The position numbers and the translations under genes were made by a program. A stretch of 64,000 nt of DNA from Phorcus lineatus (taxonomy: Eukaryota; Mollusca; Gastropoda; Trochida; Trochidae), in assembly GCA_921293015.1 (NCBI GenBank), contig OV121091.1:24660839-24724838 (forward strand), in the 5' to 3' direction. Shown piece by piece: positions 45,103 through 55,700 of this stretch. Position 1 is the first letter of the stretch. The number at the start of each line of letters is the position of its first letter. The notes below the pieces were generated by a model. The model was not told the origin of the DNA and ran no database searches. It worked only from the letters and a program-made list of their open reading frames with translations.

Positions 45103-46675
45103 TGTCACGAGTCTGTTGGCTAAGAACAAGTGGTCGGAGCAGGCGAGCACTGTGCCTGTGCACCTATCGCCGAACTCAAAATAGTTCAGAGCTAGTGAAC
45201 ACCCGAGTGGTGAGTGCAACCCGTGACGCACGTGCAACATGTGGCTATAACAGCCTATAGGCATCGGCCGTGCACGTCACTTGCCTCAAGTTAGAGGTCG
45301 GGTCATATTGTGGTGAGTTTTGTTTGACTGTGAATGTATTTGAAAAGACTTTATTGAAATGTTGCTGTACTTCAAGGATTGTTATTATGACTGTTTGTGT
45401 GTAGATGGATGGAGCTGTTGGGTTTTTCATGCAGCCATCTGGAGCTGTAAATTAGTACCTAGGGAAAACCTAGGGACATATCCAGAGTGGAGTAAGTATT
45501 GTTTTGTGTTCTGTCAAATATAAAGTGTTGGAATTAGAATCAGTTTCATTTATTTGTGAAAAGAAGGTATAACGCATGTATAGTGATGTAAGTGTGTAAT
45601 TTTGGGTGTGTTGTTGTTTAAGTGCATCAAAGTGACGTCAGGTTAAGGGTCTACGTGACCTCGACGCAGTGAATGACCGGCGGATCAAGTAGTGCCGAGT
45701 ACCGAGATCCGAGTTGCTGCCCAAGGGTGCAGTTAGTGACCGTATAGGAATACGGAGTGGTCTGTCGTCCCGTAGTGACGTCAGAGAGGGTATGATCTAA
45801 TTGTGATGTTCACAATTAAGTGTGTAATGGCCGTACCGAGTTGGTGCCGGACATTGACGGCCTAACGTTGGCCTGGGTATAACCGGAGGGACGGGCGTAT
45901 CATGTGACCCCGTCGGGATTCACCCAGAGAACTTTCATATAGTGCACATGACGTTGTTTGTGAACTGTTATCTGTGCGTGTGTAATGCATTATTTGTATG
46001 TGATTCCTTAATGGAATTAGATGTTGTAATTATTTATCCATCTTAAGTGTTTAACTTTCTTGACATTTATTTGTGTGACTGATAAATCTGTATTCAATTC
46101 TTATATTGAATAAGATGTGCTAAACTTTTCTATATCCTAATTGTAACGTTCCGCTTGATATTCATGGATGTGATTGATCATAAGGAGAAGGTTTGAATTG
46201 TCGGTTGATTTGAATTGAGAATTTAGAATTTAAAGTAAATTAACACCTTCGGGTTTAAAGTCCTTGATTGGAGAGAAAAGCAAGTTAGTCTAAAGCGTTT
46301 GTGTAATATCATTGGGATGTATAGTGTTTTCATATTTATTTTTTTGTTCCTTTTAGATATGATGCCATAGGTTAATTAGCTTAGTCCAATCGTATGAATA
46401 ATGTAGATCTTGTATTGCAGCTGTATACCAACTAATGCAGAATTAACTTCACCGAGGCACATTGGAGTTTGCATGGCATGAACGCACCTCAGCTAGCAAA
46501 CATCATCCGACTTTCTGTTTTCAGTGTTGCAGCTCCTATGGCACCACATCCAAACCCCGCGTCCTTGTCCCCATTTTCATTGTAAATCTATTATAATCCA
46601 TTTCTATTTGTTTTGTAATAAACTCTGTTAAATCACTATCTCATTTTCTCTGAGTACCACAGTCACTTTGTGACA
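45103..46675 (+). mobile_element. Candidate solo LTR
   Basis: The 1573-bp block starts TGTCACGAG and ends TTTGTGACA, giving TG...CA ends and short inverted termini as in LTRs. A polyadenylation signal AATAAA lies at about 46616, some 55 bp before the end. It is richer in CpG and GC than its surroundings, and no coding frame is visible. The flanking pentamers (ATAAT and ATGTT) do not match, so the usual target duplication is absent or eroded, and no second LTR is in the window. Confidence 0.4.
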
Positions 46676-46689
46676 ATGTTTTTTACAAA

Positions 46690-47260
46690 TGGTCATAGGA
46701 TCACCATGTGAGCTGCAACATCACTAAATCCATTCATCATAATTGAATTCTCATCAGCTAAGGACTCCATACTCAAGATTTTAGCTTTCTATTAATTCTA
46801 AAAAGAAAGAGCCGGAAGAAAGTTAATGTCAAAAGGGCGGTGTTTCTGTGGCCCTTATTAGGGATTACATGATCACCAAATCTTTGAATTTGAATCGCCA
46901 TTAACTACGAAGTCTGTACAAAAGATTTCAGATTTCTAGTCGTCTTGCTTCTGGAGAAGATGACATTTTTTAAGGACCTGTTTCCTGTGGTTCTTATTAA
47001 GGGTAAAAGGGTCGTCAAATTCATAAATTAGAATAAGCTTAGACGTCTGTAAATAAATTTTCAGTTTTCTTGGTCTCTTGGTTCTGGAGAAGATGAAAAT
47101 AGCCTTTTAGGTTGTGGCCCCGGTGGTCAAAGGGTCACCAACTCTATAAACAAGGCCCCTCATCAGCCAAGGAATCTGTATAAAAAAATTCAGATTTCCG
47201 GATTCAATTCTTCTGGAAAAGAAGAAATAATGAAATGTTAAGAACATACGGACGTAAAAC
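46690..47260. repeat. Degenerate ~150-bp tandem repeat ('GTCACCAAAT' family), second block
   Basis: About four units share 'GGTCACCAA(AT)CT', 'CATCAGCTAAGGA.TCTGTA', 'TTCAGATTTCTAG' and 'TTCTGGAGAAGATGA'. These match the block at 22980-23660. Noncoding. Confidence 0.5.
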
Positions 47261-47387
47261 GACATGCCATTATCCTATCGGCCATATCAGACCAGATGAG
47301 CTTAAACGAAGAGCTGCTTGCTCAGAATTAAATCATGGTTTCAAGCAAACATTTCTTAACTTGTACCACAAATGTCGGATATGTACT

Positions 47388-47490
47388 AAATAGTAACCTA
47401 CCCCTAGGTTGATATGTTAAATATCGTACCTCGAGCGGTAGCGAGAGGTACGATATTTAACATATCAACCGTAGGGGTAGGTTACTATTT
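47388..47490. repeat. Near-perfect 103-bp palindrome
   Basis: AAATAGTAACCTACCCCTA... on the left pairs with ...TAGGGGTAGGTTACTATTT on the right. The arms are about 46 bp with a single one-base offset (CCTAGGTTG versus the complement of CAACCGTAGG). The loop is about 10 bp (around CGAGCGGTAGCGA). No open frame. Confidence 0.85.
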
Positions 47491-48176
47491 GTCATACACA
47501 CAGAGGAATAAAGGTTATTTACTTTTTAGAATTTGTTTTTAACTTTAAAGAATGTATAATTGTCAAAATATAGCCTAAGGAGAGATGGAAACCACTAATC
47601 GAATGTATAAGCTGAATAATTTCATTATCATAACTTGGTTCAAGAAAATACATTTATATAGTTTTGTAATGTACTTCGGGTCTTTCATTTGTCTTCTGAA
47701 GATCCTGCAATCTATCAAAGGTAACGTTATTGTGTATTCTGATAATGAGAACTTTAAAATTAATCCCGTGCACTTTTTACATGATCAAATTAATAAACTT
47801 GATTTTTTTTCTTTTGACTTTTCTTTTTAAAAGAATAATTAAATTTAACCGTTTGTATTGTGTTCCATCACTCCCTAATCTTTTTTAAATGCATGAGATG
47901 TATTGTCTAATTTTTTTCGCACGGTAGCCGTGGAATGATTTGCTCGTGCAGTGTAACCTGCACGTGCATCTCGAATACCGGTAGGTGTGTTCAAGATCGG
48001 GAGGCTTTTGTTGGTCGCAATCTGAATGCTATTGTAAGTGGGCGTTCACGGTTACTCGCTTTACGTCCGATCTTGAACTTGATCTTGAGATCGGAACTAT
48101 TCGGTTTTCGGAAACTGAAGGCATCGACCAATCATGAGGCGCTGCATCTGTGACGTATGTACACGTTTGAGAGCAC

Positions 48177-49916
48177 ATGCGAATTTCACATTCATTTATG
48201 AGCAAGATGACAACGGAGTCAGATGACGAGCTGATTGAAGCAAGCCAAACGTTTGAGCACTGCAATGCAGTTCTTAGTCCTGAAAAAACTAAAACTCTCT
48301 CCTTGCCGCAGTTCTCGGATATAAGTGAAGATGAAGGAAATGATAAAGAAGAAAGAAATGATAATGAAGCAAATGAAAGGCAAGTACAGAACAATAGGTT
48401 CAATTATCTTTCATCATGTTCCGATATCGAAAGCCGAAGTGCTCGAAGTGCTGTGCCGAAAAATACGCTTCGACGTAACAAGTGGGCCATGAATACATTC
48501 TCTCATTGGGCAATTTGGCGAAATAATAGCAGAAACAACGATTTGAAAATACTTACAACCGTGGAACAAATGAGCGATGAGCAACTTTCATTTTGGCTTA
48601 GCCGGTTCGTTCTTGAAGTTCGAAAAAATGATGGGGACGTCTATCCACCTCAGTCGCTGTTTTCTCTGATTATGGGGATACAGTCTCATATTCGTCTCCT
48701 TGACAAACGTAATCTGGATATACTCAGAAATCCAACATATGAAGATTTCCGACAGGTATTAGACGGTGAAATGAAGAGGCTGACGAGTCTGGGTCTGGGC
48801 CACGCACAGCAAGCAGAGCCAATTGAAGTAGGCGAGGAAAACCAACTGTGGAAAAATCGTGTTCTGGGTGAGCACAATCCAAAGGTACTGGTCCACACTT
48901 TGGTTTACTTGAACGGTTTACACTTCTCGCTCAGGAGCGGCGCTGAGCATCGCAACCTCCGGTACAAACAGTCTCAGATAAAGTTGTTCAAACCTTCCTC
49001 GGGACCTGCATATCTCCGCTATACCGAGGATGTGTCGAAGACGTTTCAAGGAGGGCTTAAACACCGGAAGCTCACTCCAAAGGTTGTAGAATACCACGAA
49101 AACCCTTGCAAGGAGAGGTGCCATATCAGATTGTACGAAAAGTATCTTTTCTTGTGTCCTACAGACGGTCACGATGAAGCCTTTTACCTGAACCCACTGC
49201 AACATCCTACGGAGAAGTGCTGGTACAGCAGACAGGCCATGGGACACAACACTCTCCAGAAGGTCGTACCAGACCTCTGCCGCAAGGCTGGAATCAGCGG
49301 TTATAAGACGAATCACTCTCTTCGACGAACTACAGCCACTCGACTCATCATGGAGAGAACGGGGCACCGAAGCGTTGAAGGTAATGTACATTTCATTTTT
49401 TATATTTAGTTCGATTTCGTTAAAAGGCTATATTAAATAAGAAATGGAGTTCCGTGAATTTCTACTGTTTTAAACCGGCTATGAGGAACGGTCTTTATCT
49501 TTAAAAAATAGAACGTGTAAGAATTTTATAATTTTGAACTAATAATGGTCGGTGGTATTACATACAGCAAGGACCAACACCTGTAGTGTCATTAAGATAT
49601 GTTCAAATAGAGCTGGGTAGATAAACTATAAGAATGGTTATAATTTCGGTTTGATTCCATATATATTTCGTAATAAAATAACAATCTTCTTTCAGGTGTC
49701 CGAGCATACAAAGTGACGTCAGACGCGCAAAGGTTAGAGGTCAGTTCTCTCATCAACAGGCCCGGTCAAGACGGAGAAGACGCCGATGTTACCGACCAAA
49801 AACCCACAGACACCCTACCTGCAACTCGGGATACATCTCCTGTGGAGGAGCTATTCAAGTCGGTCATTTCCGCTGAAAATTGTGTCATCAATGTAACCGT
49901 GATTAAGAAAGAATAA
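48177..49916 (+). CDS. Crypton-type tyrosine recombinase (DUF3504 / ZMYM-KIAA1958-like)
   Basis: Two exons, 48177-49380 and 49696-49916, joined by GT-AG in phase 1, giving 474 aa. After an acidic N-terminus comes a core-binding segment (NKWAMNTFSHWAIWRNN; YPPQSLFSLIMGIQSHIR), then the catalytic domain: HFSLRSGAEHRNLR (first Arg), YTEDVSKTFQGGLKHRKL, NHSLRRTTATRL (HxxR), ERTGHRSVEG (His) and, across the intron, VRAYK (nucleophilic Tyr). So the R-H-R-H-Y set is present. Family knowledge: DUF3504 proteins descend from Crypton transposons, and several were domesticated as host genes. Odd: between TATRL and IMERTGHR about eight residues usual in the family are missing, which may disrupt a helix next to the active site. 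The acidic tail after the Tyr ends VTVIKKE. AATAAA overlaps the stop. It could be a mobile copy or a host gene. Confidence 0.82.
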
Positions 49917-52752
49917 ATAATCATTTCTCCTAGTTTGTTTTTGTTCCAGAAGTGTAGGCTGAATAGTTGGGTCATTAAAATGTCAATCAGTTTAGGTGAC
50001 TAGTTAAGAGAATTTAGCCATATACATGTATATTTCCTGTTAAAAGTTTAGACTCATATGTGTTAATTTGGTCACTCGCCTTACTAAACCCCGGCATGTA
50101 TCAAGGAGTAATTTCTCACTAACTCCTGAGTCAATTGTAATGATGATATAAATGCATTGTACGAGTATCAGCCGTCATATGCATTATTATGCATGTGAAA
50201 ATGAGTTTTGGTGTGAAATTACCTTCCAAATTCATGGCATTTGCACTTATTGTGTATCCTCTTAAGATAAAACCCTACCTTTCCGAAGTTCATGTTTGAT
50301 GTTATGCTACATCAGGTCATGTACTGACAATTTCTGTAAAATATCCAAAAGTGGACCTAATGTAGTTTGGAACAGGTAATTGAAATGAGTGACCACATTA
50401 ATTTTCATCATAAAATATCATGGGGTTTAAGTACATAAACGAAACCTTCATCATGAGGATGACTGAAGTGGTATACGCATACTACGAAATGTGATTAATG
50501 TGGAGGAAATTATTTTTTTATTATAAAGGTTGTTGAAACCTTACACCGAGCCTTCGGGTCTGTCCCAGAAGTATGACTTCAATAATCAGTTTATGGTTTC
50601 CTCTCAATTCGAATGCTCTACAACATGTTGTTGTGTAGAAAATCAATGATGAAAAAACCCAGTTGGATAGGGGCCTGGATGTTTCAATATTCGGTATTTG
50701 TCGAAAGCTCGGATAACTTGAAAACGAGAACTCTTGCTTTGAAAGTAGTGAGATATCGGAGGAAATCGATACGCATACATGGCCCTACCCTCATAATTCC
50801 ATTCAGATATCAATAAATATAGACGTCTTTATGTAAAGATTTTCTATTTACCACTCGTGAAATTGAAAAGCTCTTAATCATAGCTCATTGTAGTAACCGG
50901 TTATAAACATTAGATTGCATAAATATATCTAATAAAGTATTATAAGCATTATAAATGCATTCATATAAGCATTCTTGTAAAACAGTGATTGTTAGAAAAA
51001 AGTTCAATTTAAAATTCTATGTAAAACAACATACATTCTTGTCAACATTGCTAACTTTTCTATATATAGCGATGATGTTCAGTTGGCGCAACACTGACTG
51101 CGTGCTCAGGTGGAAGAACTGAAAAATATAATCAACAAGAACTAGATTTATATTTTATCGTTTTCCTTTTAAAAAGTAAGGGTCAATCCTCGTATATATC
51201 AAAATAAGAGCTGAATATCGACCGTCGAACGGAAACTACAATAAAATATCTATCGGCCTATGCACGTAAAATCTAAATGTTAAAAATGTAACAAGAAATG
51301 AGTGTGTCTTGGTTTAAGGTGTGTAAGAAGATGATATACATATTTATGTAATTTCATTAGTTATAACTTCAAAATTGAATTTGGTTTTGGGACATAAATG
51401 CAAATTAAAGTTTCTATCGATGAGTGCTAGTTAACTGCATTATAATGCCATTATAAATACAATAACATTATGACCATCCTCGATCCAAAACATGTAAAAT
51501 AGACTGGTACTGAACACAATTATCTCTTATTTACAAAATGATTAAATTAAACGTCTCCAATGAAAATTCAACGTAACAGTGTCGCTTTAAATGGGAGATT
51601 GACTAATTCTTGTCTGTACATGCATAATTCATTGGAGTGAAATGAGCATAAAATTAAAACTTTCATTTGACTATTATCCGGCGCTTTGTATCCGGTTTGA
51701 GACTACCGGCCAAAAAGACCGGTAAAATGTCAATCTCATTAAAATAAATCCAACATTGCTGCACTGCGTTACGCAATGTAGTGGACCATTTAGTTTTCAT
51801 TTCAATGAGATTGACCATACATGTATGTATACGCGTTTTTCTCAGATGTATTATAGCGAACAGCTTATTCAAAAGATTTCTCCCATAATGTAAATTGTCA
51901 CTTGACAGTGCCTGAAAATACACGTTTGTACACTGCTACGACGCGGAAACGCTGTTCAAAGAGCCATCTTTCCCCTGGGACTATAAAACAGTTACTTCGA
52001 GGGAAAATTCTTCTAAAAAATGTTTTTCTGGGGTAAATTTGTCTAGGAGTTTACAACTGTACGTGATATCAGTGAGTTATCCACCACTAGTGAATAATAT
52101 GTATGGTTTCAATCAAGGTTTTTTAATATCCTTGAGTATTTCTCAATATTTTGTATAACATATTTGTAAAATGATAGCTATTTACATATAAATCAATTTG
52201 CAAATAAGGTTTAACAATTTTTTAACAAAAGTCATCAGAAGATTGCACATCTTATTTTTGATATCATAATTCTTTCAGGGGTTTCCTCTGCACGACGTTG
52301 TGGAGAGGACCGCCCCTGAGAGAGAGAGAAAAAAAATTTTAAAACTTTTATTCTTCGGAACACGGTCGATATTAATCAGACTCTTTCGTCTTCCTTAATG
52401 AAAGGCGGGGGAGAGTATTACGATTCCATTTTGTTTGGCAGTGTTCTTTCCTTCCTGCCTTATTTCAGATGTAGAGAATATTGTGAGACTCCGGATCTGC
52501 CTCACATAGGGGCGCTGACAACGTTCGAATATTTAAAGCAAGATAGATCACCAGATAATTAGATTATTTAAGTGCTGGCGTTGACTGCTTTTAACATTGT
52601 TTAAAACGGATTGTTAACCGACAAAATACGAGATCACCAATATGAAAACTGTACGTTAGCGAACTTCTATCGTAATTTGTATCGAAATATCTTAAAAATT
52701 CATTCGAGATCGCATAAACTTCCATTCACTAAACGTTACAATACCTAATATA
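49917..52752. other. Noncoding interval between recombinase and GON gene
   Basis: AT-rich, no gene recognised. It contains the miniature MULE-like element at 51731-51813. The short frames at 50613 and 51663 have no domains, and the latter overlaps the mini element. Confidence 0.55.
51731..51813. mobile_element. 83-bp miniature derivative of the MULE-like MITE
   Basis: CAATCTCATTAAAATAAATC on the left and ...TTCAATGAGATTG on the right are the two outer termini of the 0.9-kb MITE family, joined with almost no interior (GCACTGCGTTACGC / AATGTAGTGGACC). The flanking 9-mers do not match, so it may have formed by internal deletion or lost its duplication. Confidence 0.7.
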
Positions 52753-55700
52753 CTATGCCCAAACTAACAAGTCTGTTTTATATCCTTCAAACACGAGACA
52801 AAGAGCATTCTCACTCTCTTCCGTGTTCCTGTGAAGCTGAAGGATCCAGTCCATTGGTTTGCACCCCCCACATGGTCCCCCACAAAGGAGATCGATCTGT
52901 CGGCCATCTTCCGACCTCGTCACTGTGGGTAAGTGAGCGGAACCACCAAACTTAATCCAGGTTTGCTGTGAAGAGCAATATTCATACATAAGCAATATCT
53001 ACCATGAGTCCTAAAAAGTGAAACGATAAGAATCACAATGGATTGGATGTTAACAGATGCCAACTCCGACAGTCTTTACTATTTCATTGTTGATTACAGG
53101 TAAAGAATATTAAGGATTTCATTGCATCGAGCAAAAGCTATAATCAGTACCTATGTCCTCATTTGCCATGATATAGCCAATTTTAAAGTAAACGTGATAG
53201 ATAGTTTATAATTGCAAACAACCTCAAGCTTGCCCATAATATAGAAGTGAACAAAGAAAGTTACATGTTACGTTTTTTCTTTATACAAATAGGGTTGGGG
53301 GTTTTCAGACAAGGTGGGTTTAAAGAAGTTGGTGACAACAATCTCCTATGACAACGTCCTATTTACAGATACATATATACAAAAGTTAACATATTTATGG
53401 CAGCGGACATCTTTTGTCATGAATAAGGTATTTAAAGTCTAGAGAAGGTTTGAATCCCCTATAAGCCATAAATTCACACTCTAGATAAATAATCGAATCA
53501 TAAAAAAGAACTCGTGACATAAGCATTATATTAATTTCTTTGCCAAATTATTACTATTTGAAATTTCTTCAGTCAGTAAATCTTAAGTTACGTTCAAAGG
53601 AGGATCTTTCAACGCACATTTGGGTGGATCACCATCCCAGTTCCTGTCCTGTCGATGCGGAATGTACCAACTGGTCCACAACTTTGTGCTCCGCCGGAGT
53701 AGCAGTCACGCGCAGAGCCATACGGATAGGTTTTGCCTGTCCCGTTGACAAATGTGTAGTCCCAGAGATTCACAATCATCGTCTAGTGAAGAAAAAATGT
53801 ATGCGTTTATAATTCAAATGAATAATTTCATAAACGTGCACTTGTATAAGATGTTTGAATATGACTTATATTCTAACTCACTGGTGAATGAATAAGACTA
53901 ACATTCTGTGGTATTTGACAATGATCTCATTTTGTGCGTAAACAGATGAAATTTGAGCAGTTGACGTTATAGCTGACTCGTCCAATGTAAGGGAAACATT
54001 GTATTTGACGACGATTTAGTCCTATCCATTCTCATTTAATTCAGCATAGTGGAATGTGAAAGAAATATGTTCCTGTGTCCAAATGTAAAAGTATTCATCA
54101 ATTACTATAAATTTGAAGCCATGCATGTGGAATTAACCCCTTAAATCATGCCCATATGATCGAGCTATATTAGCTAAATATATTTGATCATACTGTCGAC
54201 TGTAATTATAAAGTGTAGAATTGTCGATCTCAATTAATTAAGATTGATATGATTCTATCTCACTGCTAGACCGTTTCCATCTATGTATTAAAGTCAGGAC
54301 CGGTTTTTTAAAAATAACTTTTAGTCGGAGTTGGTTTCCCTCACCTTTTAGTCATGTTGTGATAGTTTTTCTCTACCCATACACTTACACATTGACGTGA
54401 AAATATAAAGATTGGCTCGGACCGTTCTCCAAACTTCAATGCTTAACAAATCTAAATAAATTTAACCAATCTTACAGAGTTGACAAAGCGAAAAAATAGG
54501 AATGAAATTTCCCACAGAGAAGTGTTCTATCTAAAAGAGAGTATTAGATGACAATACCTGTTCTGGTAAATAGACCAAGTCAAATTTAAGAATATAGTAA
54601 CGATATCTTTGGAAAATACCGTCAACTCGACCCTTGCAATCATGCGAGACGAACAACGAAGGTACTATGTCATACGACTTTTAGGCACGAGTATGAAGTT
54701 TTGTATTACCCGAGCAGTAATGTCAAATGACATGCTTCCGAGTGTACTAATTTCTTTCTTATTATTTCATCATTTTAATAAGTTTTAATCGCAAGAATGA
54801 TCAACAAAATAACTTTTCGTATGACTGCCTGCTTCGGTGAATTAACATACAGTTATTTTCATGACGTCTCAAACAAAATTTAAGGCAGCTCACTCTACCA
54901 CAAACGATGCAAAAGTGCAAATATCGGAAATATGATTCAACTTATTTCTAATTATTGTATTTCACTCACATATATGTCAATACGTATCTTGTTGAAGTGA
55001 GTTATCCCTTCCTTTCCCGACAAGATACGGTAACTCTCTGTTACAATGTAGGTTACTTCTATTAGGGTACACCCCCGTGTTGGTTACAGGCAGACTGACG
55101 AACTCTGAGGGAGAGTCTGTGCTCATGTTGTGACAGTAGATCTAGGACTTCCCAGGAAAGTCGGAGTGTCAGGGTAAATCCAGTACTCGTCGTCTTCCGC
55201 ATCGGGAAATATTGCCTTCACATCCAAGCAGGATTTAACGGCTTGAGCGGCAGAAAGTGAAAAGTGAAAGTGCAGGGTGTCTATTCAAAAAAACAAAAAC
55301 AAATTTTGTTTACTGATCCGAGGGCATGTGAGAGAAAGTTGGCAAATTACTCTAATTTAACAAAAACGATAGACTTTTCAAACTGTATTCCTAACATATT
55401 TGTAAAATTCTGGTCTAGGTGTCATAAATTGTTCACAGACAATTCCTAATCAACTGTGCTGTTTGTGTTAGTGACAATGCTAAAATGTACTAAAGAAACG
55501 ATTTGTCGCGAATGTTTTATATGATTTGCTGTACTTAAAACATGTTAAATACAAATAAAGATAATGCCAGCTTTAATTCCCTGCATCACATAGTAAATTT
55601 GGAAATTCTTTGAGTGCCCTTGGAAATTGCCGGTGAGGAAATTGATTTTCATGAATTTGTAAAATGACTTTTATGAGAAAAAGAAATTGATGAAGAAGTT

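Noticed and set aside
48029..49391. Minus-strand frames of 70-157 aa
   Set aside because: Antisense to the DUF3504 recombinase exons; no independent domain.
53540..53812. Plus-strand 90-aa frame
   Set aside because: Antisense of GON exon 3 (53618-53782 minus), which has splice sites and a recognisable domain.
54558..54690. Candidate GON-gene exon on the minus strand (ending in donor CAG|GTATTG, phase 0)
   Set aside because: Phase fits the next exon, but the peptide does not clearly match the expected GON segment and the acceptor is uncertain.
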